Shown here one piece after another: positions 49,973 through 59,570 of a stretch of 64,000 nucleotides of DNA (its first letter is position 1; the number at the start of each line of letters is the position of its first letter). Location of the stretch: NCBI GenBank assembly GCA_019565575.1, contig CP067379.1:3224001-3288000 (forward strand), read 5' to 3'. The notes beneath the pieces were generated by a model. That model saw only the letters and a program-made list of their open reading frames with translations. It was not told where the DNA came from and ran no database searches. This DNA is from Flavobacterium covae. Lineage in GTDB: Bacteria; Bacteroidota; Bacteroidia; Flavobacteriales; Flavobacteriaceae. A program made the translations under genes and the position numbers.

Positions 49973-51883
49973 ATGGATACTTATAACAGTGACTACGGAA
50001 GACTCAATCATCCTGACGACATAGCACAATACGCCTCATTACGTTCCTTTAAAGACTTTTTAGCCGACAAATCCAGTCCATTAGTCTACTGCACCCTTAC
50101 CATAGAAGGCAAATCCTTCCTAGAAAAATCCCATTTTAACCTACAATTCCATCAAAAAACCAACGAACACGACACCTTTACCCTAGATACCCGTGCCGAT
50201 TCCCTAGACAATGAAGAAGCCTACATCATGGAAAATTCTAAAAATTATCTAGGAAAAACCATACACATCCACCTGCACCGATTTGGAGAAATAAAACAAA
50301 CCTTTACAGGCATTATAACCCATTTAAACCTTTTAAAAAAAGACGGTTACGGTAGGCTATATATTACAGGACACGCTCCTACCATTATGTTAGAACAAGG
50401 ACTTGAATCCCAAAGTTTTGAAAACAAAACCCTAGAAGAAATCTTTCAAGACATAACCGCCCAATACCCCAAAGACACCCTTCATACCATTGTCCGAAAC
50501 AACAACACCCAAAATGTGTTGCCTTACACCGTACAATACAACCAAACAGATTATCAATTTTTACAACAACTTGCCATGCGCTATGGCGAATACCTGTATT
50601 ACAACGGACAGAGCCTAGTGTTAGGCAACAAAGTAGGTCCTAAAATCATAAACCTAGACGAAAGTGTAGACCTAGTACACGTATCCTTTGAAATATCAGT
50701 AAAACCACAACAATTTACCTACACCACCTACGATGTAGAATCAGGCACCAGCCTACAACGAGATAGCGCCTCGGCTCAATTACAAAACAAAGTCAACCCC
50801 TATCAACAAGTAGCCCTAAAAGCCTCAAAAAACGTATTCCATAAAAAACCCAACAAACTCCACAACCCCACGGGTATCAACAACCGAACCGATAGAGAGT
50901 TACAAGATGCCGTACGAAAACAAAAAGAACTCAGAGAAAACCTGATGATCGTAAAAGGCAAAAGCAAAGACCCCCAACTCAAACAAGGCGATCTAACCAA
51001 ACTAGTTGATATAAACGACCGCCCTATGGAAACCTATCGCATCATAGAAATTCAACATTTTCATGATGGCAATAGCTATTACAACGAGTTCGTAGCCATT
51101 CCCGATTTATGGACCCCTCCTTATTTTGACGACAACACCTATCCTAATTGCGAAGAACAAACTGCACGGGTAGTAGACAACAACGATCCTATGAGCATGG
51201 GGCGTATACGCGTACAATTTCCATGGCAAGAAAGAAAAAACCAAAAAACCCCATGGATTCGCCTAATACAACCCCACTCAGGAGCAGGCAAAGGATTTCA
51301 TTTTATCCCCGAAATAGGCGAAGAAGTCCTTGTAGGTTTTGAAAGCGGCAATGCAGAAAAACCTTTTGTACTAGGCACTCATTATAACGGAAGCGAAACC
51401 AGTGGGTACCATACTAGCGGCAATGATGTAAAAGCCATTCATACCCGATCTGGAACTAAAATTATTCTAAACGATGCCCAAGGTTCTGTTTTTATAGAGG
51501 ATCCTAGCGGCAACACTTGGACGATGGACGGTCATGGGAATATTAATGTGAATGCGCCTAATGATATTACTATGAATGCTGGTGGAAATATTAGAATGAC
51601 AGCAGGCATGAATATTACAACCTCCGCTGGTATGAATATAACTGAAAGTGCAGGAATGAACCATAGCACTACAGCAGGAGCCATGATGATACAAAATGCT
51701 ATGGGGGATTACAACTTGATGGCTGCAAATATTATGGAAATTGCTAATGGAGAAAGAAAATCCAGTGCAAAAGAAACGAAGGAAGTAACTCAAAAAAGAG
51801 AGATTTTAACAGAGAAAGACAGTATGATACATTCACAAGAAACTTTCCATAATAATGCAGGAGAAAAAACAAACACTTATTAA
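49973..51883 (+). CDS. vgrG: T6SS spike protein VgrG/TssI (intact)
   Basis: 636 residues. The N-terminal phage-GPD-like part contains FNLQFHQKTNEHDTF and VLPYTVQYNQTDYQFLQQL. From about residue 390 comes the gp5/OB-fold (ARVVDNNDPMSMGRIRVQFPW). Then comes the long gp5-type beta-helix with repeated Gly-Met-Asn-Ile-Thr turns, and a hydrophilic C-terminal tail of about 70 residues. The VgrG trimer forms the puncturing tip. The only complete vgrG in the window. Its 3' half is repeated three more times downstream. An effector gene starts 11 bp after its stop. Confidence 0.93.
   Translation: MDTYNSDYGRLNHPDDIAQYASLRSFKDFLADKSSPLVYCTLTIEGKSFLEKSHFNLQFHQKTNEHDTFTLDTRADSLDNEEAYIMENSKNYLGKTIHIHLHRFGEIKQTFTGIITHLNLLKKDGYGRLYITGHAPTIMLEQGLESQSFENKTLEEIFQDITAQYPKDTLHTIVRNNNTQNVLPYTVQYNQTDYQFLQQLAMRYGEYLYYNGQSLVLGNKVGPKIINLDESVDLVHVSFEISVKPQQFTYTTYDVESGTSLQRDSASAQLQNKVNPYQQVALKASKNVFHKKPNKLHNPTGINNRTDRELQDAVRKQKELRENLMIVKGKSKDPQLKQGDLTKLVDINDRPMETYRIIEIQHFHDGNSYYNEFVAIPDLWTPPYFDDNTYPNCEEQTARVVDNNDPMSMGRIRVQFPWQERKNQKTPWIRLIQPHSGAGKGFHFIPEIGEEVLVGFESGNAEKPFVLGTHYNGSETSGYHTSGNDVKAIHTRSGTKIILNDAQGSVFIEDPSGNTWTMDGHGNINVNAPNDITMNAGGNIRMTAGMNITTSAGMNITESAGMNHSTTAGAMMIQNAMGDYNLMAANIMEIANGERKSSAKETKEVTQKREILTEKDSMIHSQETFHNNAGEKTNTY
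50876..51558 (+). repeat. Direct repeat: VgrG OB-fold/beta-helix segment (copy A)
   Basis: 683 bp almost identical to 61,617-62,299; I see only a few base differences, such as CGTATACGC versus CGTGTACGC. Its second part (from 51,279 to about 51,652) is also nearly identical to 58,954-59,327. The repeats have no internal length changes, so they probably arose or were homogenised recently. Confidence 0.9.
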
Positions 51884-51894
51884 ATCGATATACA

Positions 51895-53264
51895 ATGGCA
51901 GGTGGAAAAATAACTAGAATTTGTAATGGAAGTTTTGTTTCGGAAATTTCGGGTAGCTATGAATGTTATACAGATAAATTCGAGATAAATGCAGGAGGAA
52001 AAAGTACAATAGGTGGAAAAAAAGAAACAAAAAAAGGAGAACCTGAAAAGGCAAAATCTGACCATAAACATATTATAAGAGGTTGGTGGAGTGCTGATAC
52101 AGCTGGAAATAAACCTATAAGAGAAGCGTTATTGGGTGATATTGTATATTTTCACGCAGAGACTGAAAACATAGCTGATGGCGATGGTATATTTATGTCA
52201 CTTTTTGACGATGATGTGCATAGCGCAAAGGAAGAACAAGACGATAGCAAAGGTTCAGACCGAATTGTTTTGAACGGTAAGCAAGACGATTTTGTAAAAG
52301 TAAAAGGTAATAAAGTAGTAAGAAAAATAGATTTAACTAACCTTAGCAAATGGGTAGAATCCGAAGCCGACAAAACCATTGAACTATTTTTTACTTGCTC
52401 CTATAAAAGGAAAATGTACAGTTACCTGTAAGTTTTGCTGATTATTTGAAGGTAAAAGGGATGCCGAAGATTATTTTTGTAAATGGTCACTGGAATAATA
52501 TAGCAAACAAAATTGGGATGTCGCCAGGTCAAGGAGGGGAAAAATATTGGGATTTTTTTACTGGAAAATTTCAATCATTTAAGAATCAGGTAGATATATA
52601 TCTAAATTATAATAAAAGTGAAGAGTATTTTATAGACGGTTCTTCATTATGGGGAGGGAGTGAAAATGGGCAAGAAAGAAAAGACAGAGGATATAAATAT
52701 GCTAAAGAGCATTTTAATGAAATAAACAAGAGATTAGGAGGTCAGCCTATTTGTCTTATTTCTCATAGTGAGGGTGGAGCTTGCGCTTCTGGAGTTGCAA
52801 AATATTTAATTGAACAAGGAGTTAATATTAAAGAATCTATTTTACTTTCTTGTGATGAAGGTGATGAGTTCATAATTGAAAATAATTACCCAAGTTACCA
52901 ACTCGTTGCAGGTTATTTAGATATTGACATTATAACAAAAAAATCGTACTTTAAAATTGATCCTGTTGTAAAAGATAATAAAATAAAAGGTGTTACTAAA
53001 TATGGAGTATATATATCAAAGTCAAGTTTTACCACAGTACATGGTGCAACAGTTGATAGTTTCATTTTTGATTTGTTAAAAAAACTTAAATTATTAAGAA
53101 TTGAGCAAGTTTGGAATGCTAAAGGCAAAATAGTATATCAAACATCTCCAAAAGATGAAAATTGGGCTAAAATTGATGACTATATTCTTAATAATAGTAA
53201 AGTTGATTACTACCCAACGAGAAACTCAAATATTGTTGAATTTTACAAAAAGAGAGAGGATTAG
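51895..53264 (+). CDS. Putative T6SS lipase-type (Ser hydrolase) effector, frameshifted
   Basis: About 455 residues. The N-terminus MAGGKITRICNGSFVSEISG is the GGxI segment shared with the other effectors here. A beta-rich middle follows (IIRGWWSADTAGNKP). Two frame changes near 52,395-52,430 link it to the hydrolase domain (LPVSFADYLKVKGMPKIIF, then VNGHWNNIANKIG). The nucleophile elbow is ISHSEGGACASG (52,764-52,778). SCDEGDE and FTTVHGATVDS supply candidate Asp and His, so a complete Ser-Asp-His set is visible. Likely a phospholipase or lipase toxin carried by the VgrG 11 bp upstream. The stop directly abuts its immunity-like gene. Confidence 0.75.
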
Positions 53265-53705
53265 ATGAAAAAAAAAAGAATTATACTGATAAGCGTTATA
53301 ATAATTGGTCTTGGTTTTTTACTAAATCCATTTTATTGGTTGATGCAAAGCAGTGCAGTTAAACAACCAGATTTTTCTATTGAGGAAGAAAATTATTTTA
53401 AAAAATTTGGTGATGAAGATAAAGTTTTTATTGGAAGATATTATGAGAATTTTGATTCTAAAGGAAATGATACTTTGTATCTAAATTATTTTAATAATCG
53501 AACTTTTGATTATAAATTAGTAATTCATTCTACTAAAAATAAAAATATCTTAAAATTTGAAGAAGATTCAATTTTAAAGATTAGCATTCACATTAAAAAA
53601 GAGATACTAAAAAATAATAAATTTTTAAGATATATATATATATATGACGACTTTAATGAATATAAATTTATTAGTAATAATGAATATTTGGAGAAGATAA
53701 AATAA
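53265..53705 (+). CDS. Putative immunity protein for the lipase-type effector
   Basis: 146 residues starting the base after the effector stop. One N-terminal membrane segment (IILISVIIIGLGFLLNPF) anchors a basic/acidic domain in the periplasm, where a phospholipase toxin would act. There is no lipobox Cys. The immunity role is inferred purely from position, size and location; no family is recognised. Confidence 0.65.
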   Translation: MKKKRIILISVIIIGLGFLLNPFYWLMQSSAVKQPDFSIEEENYFKKFGDEDKVFIGRYYENFDSKGNDTLYLNYFNNRTFDYKLVIHSTKNKNILKFEEDSILKISIHIKKEILKNNKFLRYIYIYDDFNEYKFISNNEYLEKIK

Positions 53706-53710
53706 ACAAA

Positions 53711-54074
53711 ATAGTTTTTTTAGTTTTCCATAGCGAAGGTGGTGCTTATGCAGCTGGAATTGCAGACTATTTACATAATCACGGCATCAAAATAGGCGAA
53801 CACGTGTTATTATCACCAGACGAAGGAGACGAATTTTCTATAAACCCTGCAATACCAAGCTATGAGTTATTGTATATGTTTTTTGCATCAAAATATAATC
53901 CATTAGGAGCATTAACAAAAACTGCTAAGTTTAGACGCTGGGGCGATTATTATACCGTAGTCTATTGGGTAGTAAACGAGCATCGTATAAAAGGAGTCAA
54001 AAAAAGGTATTGTATATTATCAAAGTACAGGTTAGTAAGGTGTACATGGTTCAACAAATTCAAAATTAGTTTTT
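53711..54074 (+). pseudogene. Fragment of a second lipase-type effector (5' and 3' truncated)
   Basis: It reads IVFLVFHSEGGAYAAGIADYL, LLSPDEGDEFS and, after a frame change, VHGSTNSKLVF. These are the same Ser elbow, DEGDE and His blocks as the effector at 51,895, but at clearly lower identity. It begins right after the first immunity gene without its own start and ends where the IS begins. It keeps only the catalytic half, so it is a decayed cassette. Confidence 0.75.
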
Positions 54075-55031
54075 TGAGTTAATCATTTAATTTCTGTATC
54101 TTTAAGTCTTTAAAATCATGTATTATGGAAGTATTTGAAGGATAAAATATACTAAACTTTATAAAAGAATTACCAAATGATGAATCTTGTAAGGCATATT
54201 TAGCACAAATAAAATGGAAAGATGGTTTTATTTGTATGAAGTGTGGTCATACAAAAGGATGTGAAAAATCGGGATATAATTACCAATGTTATAATTGTCA
54301 ACATGTTGAAAGTGCCACTGCCAATACGTTGTTTCACAAGGTTAAATTTGGTTTACATAAAGCTTTTTGTATTGTGTTCGAAATGACAACTAGTAGTAAA
54401 AGTGTATCAAGTATTCAAATGGGCAAACGTTTTGGTATTCGCCAAGGTACTGCTTGGTATTTTATGCAAAAAGTGCGCAAAGCAATGCAAAGTAGCCAGA
54501 AATATCCTTTGTCAGAATTGGTTCATGTAGACGAATTTACTGTGGGTGGAAAAGAAGAAGCAAAACAAGGAAGAAGTTATGATTCTAAAAAGAAAAAAGC
54601 AGTAATAGCAGTAGAATTAAACCAAAAACATCAGATAAAAAGAGTCTATGTGAAATCTATTGACGACTATTCTTCAAAATCACTAACTCCAATTTTTGAA
54701 GAACATATAAGTCAAACGGCAAAGATAGTAACCGATAAATGGAGAGGATATGAACCTCTAAAAAAACTTTACAATATTGAACAGCAATTAAGTAATAAAG
54801 GAAGAAATTTCAACGAATTACATATTATAATAATGCAATTGAAATCTTGGATTAGGACAATACCAACCCATGTTAGTAAATGGCATATTCAAGCTTATTT
54901 TGATGAGTTTTGTTTTAGAATAAACCTCTCTCAATTTAAAATAAGTATTTTTCATAAAATTATAGAAAGAATGCTAAATACAAAACCAATTTATCAAAAA
55001 AACATAAAACAGATATTAAATCTATAACTCA
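54075..55031 (+). mobile_element. IS1595-family insertion sequence
   Basis: About 957 bp. Imperfect terminal inverted repeats are TGAGTTAnnnATTTAATnnCTGT (left end from 54,075; right end complement up to 55,031), with the transposase between. No convincing 8-bp target duplication could be found. The left side interrupts the lipase fragment and the right side cuts off the start of the lipoprotein gene, so the insertion was followed by loss or occurred in decayed sequence. Confidence 0.75.
54125..55027 (+). pseudogene. IS1595-family transposase with an early in-frame stop
   Basis: The frame from ATG 54,125 reads MEVFEG, stop (TAA 54,143-54,145), then NILNFIKELPNDESCKAYL and onward to 55,027. 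A C-to-T change in a Gln codon would explain the stop. The zinc ribbon FICMKCGH...YQCYNCQH and the ISXO2-like catalytic parts (VHVDEFTVGGKE, TDKWRGYEPL, ELHIIIMQLKSWIRT) are intact. A shorter product from ATG 54,236 would lack the first ribbon half, so activity is doubtful. Confidence 0.8.
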
Positions 55032-55502
55032 GTTAAATTTTATTATTTATCATTTTTTTTTATTTTATTAAGTTGTGATAATTATGAAACTATAAACGAT
55101 TCTTTTAATTCTATAATGATAACAAATTGGGATTCTGATGAAGATTCTTTAAAAATTGACTTTTTTAAATACAAAAAAGGAAGTAACTTCAAAATAGTTG
55201 AATCTAAAAATTCTGATTTTATTATTGAAAACAATAAATCCTTAAAAATATTATATTTAACTCCAAAATTCAAAAATGAAGGAGAAATAAATTCGGATAT
55301 TGTTTTAACAATAAACGATAGTTTGAAATATAAGTTTGAAAATATACAATCAATTAGAGACACTACCCATTTATCATTTACTTTAGGAAGACGATATACT
55401 ATTTTTTATAAAATCAATGCTACAGTAAATAATCAAATTATAAAAGGGGAAGATTCTTTTATTGTATTGGATTCAAAATCTTCATTAAAAATAAAGAAAT
55501 AA
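55032..55502 (+). pseudogene. Immunity-type lipoprotein with its start removed by the IS
   Basis: The frame is open from the IS edge: KFYYLSFFFILLSCDNYETI, a lipoprotein signal with lipobox Cys that lacks an initiator codon. About 150 residues of beta-rich sequence follow (LSFTLGRRYTIFYKINATVN). It is probably the immunity gene of the truncated lipase effector before the IS. Translation could only begin at a later ATG (55,116), giving a cytoplasmic form. Confidence 0.65.
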
Positions 55503-55512
55503 CAACACCTAA

Positions 55513-55957
55513 AAACAGTTCGTACTAGGAGCAATGTACATTGACAGTGAAATTTCTGGTTATGAAACAGGCGGAAATGACAATAAAGTAATACAAACGC
55601 GAAGCGGATGTAAAGTTATCATTAACGACGCACAAGGTAGCATTCACCTTGAAGTCCCAAGCGGCAACACTTGGACAATGGATAGACAAGGGAATATTAG
55701 TGTGAATGCGCCAAAAAACTTTACAAAAACGAAACCATTGGAGCCATGAAAAATACTACAGTTGCAATGGATATGATGACGATAGTAACAGGTAAGTTGA
55801 CGGAAGTTATTCAAGGAGATGTGCATAGTGAGACTAAAAAGGCAAGACCTCCGTTAGCTCAGATAAAGGAATGGATATAACAAGTACAAAAAAATTAAAT
55901 AAACATTCAGGCGAAGAAGTTCAAATAAATTCAGCTAATAAATCTAAGCAATATTAA
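55513..55957 (+). pseudogene. VgrG C-terminal fragment (tip B), divergent
   Basis: It begins KQFVLGAMYIDSEISGYETG and continues KVIQTRSGCKVIINDAQGS and GNTWTMDRQGNISVNAPKNF, aligned with the intact VgrG from FVLGTHYNGSETSGYHT onward but with many differences. After two single-base frame changes the variable tail ends QINSANKSKQY. There is no vgrG start. The effector at 55,960 starts 2 bp after the stop. Confidence 0.8.
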
Positions 55958-55959
55958 TT

Positions 55960-57607
55960 ATGAGTAGAACTAGAATTGTTGGAGGGAAAATTACAGAAAT
56001 TGTTGGAGGTGAATATAACATTTATTCTGGAAGGACCTATTACTTTAACTTCTTTAGAAGGAAGTGTTAATATAACGGCAAGACAAGGAATTACACACGG
56101 AAATCCAGGAACTGCTCCTACAGTAGAATCTGGGAAAATTGAAGCTAAATGTATTGTTCACTTTAGACCTAAAAAAGATTGGAAAGGTGAAGAATATGGC
56201 TGTGATTGGATGCGAATTGAAGATACTGCTCTAATTACAGGAGGAAGTAATATTTTTGGTGATACTAATTATGAAAAAATAATTGTCAAACAATATAAAG
56301 AAGCAGCTTTTACAAATCTAGTAACTGATTCTAATTTTAATGCTGGTTTTTACAAAACAGACCCAGGTTTATTCAATAAACTCAAAGCAGCTTATAAATA
56401 TCACACCATAACTTGGAAAAACAAAAAAGATAGCTCAGGTAACGAAATTAAAGATTCACAAAATAACCCTATAAAAGAAGATTATTTTTGTACGTGGATT
56501 TCTTTATACCCAAAAAGAAATCACAAAAAAAATACCTCAAGGTAAAGGAAAACCGCCACTAATTGAAAAAAGAGCCACTAACTACAGCAATACAAAAGCC
56601 ACTCTTAGCCTTATTGTAGATATAGAAGAAGAGCCTGAAATATTGCGATTTGAAGAAAACAAAACTTTTTAATCTTTTTAATCACACCAATGGAGATTGA
56701 TGTAAAGGGAAAAGGTAGAGGAAAACACGCTCTTATAGACCATCTAACCATAGAATGTATAGATGAATTTACCTCAGACCAAACTATTACACTTAACGCT
56801 ATTACCAAAACCACCAATGCAAATGGTACAGTTATTGAAGAGAAAAAACTAGCAGGCAAACTGCTGGTGTGGAAAAACAAACAACGTAAAAAAGCAAAGG
56901 TAGTGTTAGTAGCAGTAAAAACACCACAATTAAATGTGAGCAATGGCATTCAAATTGGCAATAATGCTAACCAGCAAGCTCTGTTTGAAAAATATTTGCA
57001 TCAGGCACTAATAGATGTAAAAGTAGCTACCGAAATACTTGATATGAGTACCGAACCTGAATTACAAGCAGGAGGAAAATATGTAACACAAGATTCTAAT
57101 AAAAATAATAAAAATGTATTAAAATGTTATTATAAACCTATGCAAAAATACTACTACTAACACTTTAATGATTAGCACACATCAACCAGCTCGATTTGAA
57201 GATTTAGAAAAATTTTTAAGAAAAAAATTGAGTGATAAACTAAAAGCAATAAACCCTAGAGATCAACATAAATATGACAATCACTTTATTGCATTCTATT
57301 TTGGGGAAGATGGAGGTTATATGGATACCAGTAATGCATACAAAGGTCTTAATGGTTATTCTAGTGGTAAAAATGTAATGCTTTTTGCAGGTAAAAACGA
57401 TCAAACCGCAGCACACGAATTTTTGCATAGTTTTAAACTACCCCACACTTTTGCAAACAAAGAAGCAGATGCAAATGCTAAATTCACCTTTGAATACACT
57501 AAGACAGAAAATTTACTAGATTACTCCCATATATGTTGAATCCACCACAAGAACGCTATACTCTATGGCAATGGCAATGGATAATAGCAAACGGTAGCAT
57601 AACCTAA
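55960..57607 (+). CDS. Putative T6SS zincin metallopeptidase effector, frameshifted
   Basis: The start MSRTRIVGGKITEIVGGEYN is the shared N-terminal segment. After one frame change it continues GPITLTSLEGSVNITARQG and a Pro-rich GNPGTAP link. A long middle follows (EYGCDWMRIEDTALITGGS, then IDVKGKGRGKHALIDHLT). The C-terminal domain has HEFLHSFKLPH (57,414-57,446), an HExxHxxxxxH zinc site, followed by ENLLDYSHM, which resembles the downstream Met-turn. At least four frame changes. About 545 residues. Likely a secreted zinc peptidase toxin. Tandem immunity-like genes follow. Confidence 0.7.
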
Positions 57608-57620
57608 AAACAAAATAATT

Positions 57621-58254
57621 ATGAGACCTTTTTATTACTACTAGTACTTTTTTTAGAAACGTGTACTGCTCAAAAAAAAACAGATACAATTAAAAACATC
57701 ACTATGGAACCAATAGTTACTAAAGATTTTGAAAAATTTAATCAAAACGAATATCCTTTTTTGGAGGAAGAACAGCCTGAAGTCTATCGCGGTTTCGATC
57801 AAGAAAAAAATTACATTGTTATAGTTAAAGCAAATGCGGGGATTAGTTATATAAAAAACTTTAATAATTCTTATTTTGCTGTGTCAAAAATCTTTTATTC
57901 TAACGGTAATATTAAAAGAAAAGGGATAGCATTCAATAATTCGTTTTGTAAAGCTACTTGGTATGAGTTTAGTGAAGATGGAAAACTTATAAAAGAAACC
58001 AACTATGATGCACCTTACAAATTTACTTTTGAGCAAGTATTACAATTTTGCGAAAAAGAGAAAATCCCTTTAACCAGAGGTCCAATCACTGGAGGCATTC
58101 ATACTGAAATAGCTAGAGGAATGGATAATGCTTTGAAAAAAATGTTTGGTATGTGAGTTGGTTCAAACAATCTGATTTGATTGAAACTTTTGTCCTTGAT
58201 GCTGAAACTGGTAAAGTTATAGATAAAAAATATAGTGAATATATCAATAACTAA
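57621..58254 (+). CDS. Putative immunity protein, first of a tandem pair, frameshifted
   Basis: About 210 residues: signal peptide MRPFLLLLVLFLETCTAQ after correcting one missing T in the first T run. The body follows with YEFSEDGKLIKETNY and FTFEQVLQFCEKEKIPL. The end is NVWYVSWFKQSDLIETFV and DKKYSEYINN, reached after one missing A near 58,137-58,143. Exported, so it would act in the periplasm or outer membrane. It begins 13 bp after the zincin effector. Confidence 0.65.
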
Positions 58255-58260
58255 GTATTT

Positions 58261-58883
58261 ATGAAATGGTTCTTGCTTCTACTATTGTTTTATCAAATGG
58301 GATATGCTCAACAAACGATTACCGACTATAACACTATGGAACCAATAGTTACTAAAAATTTTGAAAAATTTGATAAAAAATATTATGATGAACTGAAAAT
58401 AAAATATAATGATGTTAGTTTTACTATTTATTTAAAAGATAATTCTTATTTAGAATTAACAGATAGTTCTTATAGACTTACAGTTCCAAATTCTTATTTT
58501 ACTTTAACAAAAGGATATTATAAGAATGGTAATATTAAAATTAAAGGTTCTGCTTTAAATAATAATTCACAGTGTAAGATAGGCACATGGTATGAGTTTA
58601 GTGAAGATGGAAAACTTATAAAAGAAACCAACTATAACGCACCTTACAAATTTACTTTCGAGCAAATATTACAATTTTGTGAGAAAGAGAAAATACCATT
58701 AACTAAAGGACCGATCACTGGAGGTATTCATACTGAAATAGCCAGGGGAATAGATAATGCTATAAAAAAAATGTTTGGTATATAAGTTGGTTCAAACAAT
58801 CTGATTTGATTGAAACTTTTGTCCTTGATGCAGAAACTGGTAAAGTTATAGATAAAAAATATAGTGAATATATAAATAACTAA
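58261..58883 (+). CDS. Putative immunity protein, second of a tandem pair, frameshifted near the end
   Basis: About 206 residues, signal peptide MKWFLLLLLFYQMGYAQ. The C-terminal half is nearly the same as the gene before it (KFTFEQILQFCEKEKIPL, TGGIHTEIARG, SWFKQSDLIETFV). The region after the leader (YYDELKIKYNDVSFTIYL) is quite different. A one-base loss in the A run near 58,765-58,771 causes the early stop. This is a tandem duplicate with a diverged N-terminal half. Confidence 0.65.
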
Positions 58884-58888
58884 GTTTT

Positions 58889-58953
58889 ATGAAATGATTC
58901 TTGCTTCTACTATTGCTTTTTGAAAGGGGATACACTCAAAAAACAATTATCTA
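58889..58953 (+). pseudogene. 5' remnant of a third immunity copy
   Basis: The first about 60 bp match the start of the gene at 58,261 (ATGAAATG.TTCTTGCTTCT), but codon 3 is TGA instead of TGG. The similarity ends at about 58,953, where VgrG sequence begins abruptly. It marks a recombination junction. Confidence 0.75.
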
Positions 58954-59567
58954 CAGGAGCAGGCAAAGGATTTCATTTTATCCCCGAAATAGGCGAAGAA
59001 GTCCTTGTAGGTTTTGAAAGCGGCAATGCAGAAAAACCTTTTGTACTAGGCACTCATTATAACGGAAGCGAAACCAGTGGGTACCATACTAGCGGCAATG
59101 ATGTAAAAGCCATTCATACCCGATCTGGAACTAAAATTATTCTAAACGATGCCCAAGGTTCTGTTTTTATAGAGGATCCTAGTGGCAACACTTGGACGAT
59201 GGACGGTCATGGGAATATTAATGTGAATGCGCCTAATGATATTACTATGAATGCTGGTGGAAATATTAGCATGACAGCAGGAATGAATATTACAACCTCC
59301 GCTGGTATGAATATAACTGAAAGTGCTGGAGCTAATAAATCAGCAACAGTGGGTATGATCAATAGTTTATTCGTAGCAGGCAATAGTTTAATAGATGTCA
59401 AAGGTAACTTAATAGAGAATATTATTGGAAATCTAGAATCGCACACTGAAAAGGAAAGGATTACAAATAGCCAAAAAGGAATTACCTCTAGTAGTGAAGG
59501 CGAAATAGCTAAACATTCAAAAAAAGAAGCAAAAATAAACAGTGCTGAACAATCTAAATCTTTTTAA
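58954..59567 (+). pseudogene. VgrG C-terminal segment without start (tip C)
   Basis: From GAGKGFHFIPEIGEEVLVGF onward it is almost identical to the intact VgrG (51,279-51,652) for about 370 bp, through the beta-helix turns. It then diverges at SAGANKSATVGMINSLFVAG into its own tail, ending KINSAEQSKSF. A TTG at 58,920 could start a hybrid product, but this is doubtful. The next effector begins 3 bp after the stop. Confidence 0.85.
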
Positions 59568-59570
59568 AAA

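Noticed and set aside
51467..51793. Antisense Cys/His-rich open frame over the VgrG beta-helix
   Set aside because: It arises from the regular beta-helix repeats on the coding strand and recurs wherever the tip is duplicated.
54067..55039. Target-site duplication of the IS1595 element
   Set aside because: The 8-bp flanks (TAGTTTTT and GTTAAATT) do not match, and other registers gave no good repeat.
58920..58953. TTG start giving a functional VgrG tip C protein
   Set aside because: Possible in principle, but the preceding bases are an immunity-gene leader with a stop and no sign of a translation start, so I list the tip as start-less.
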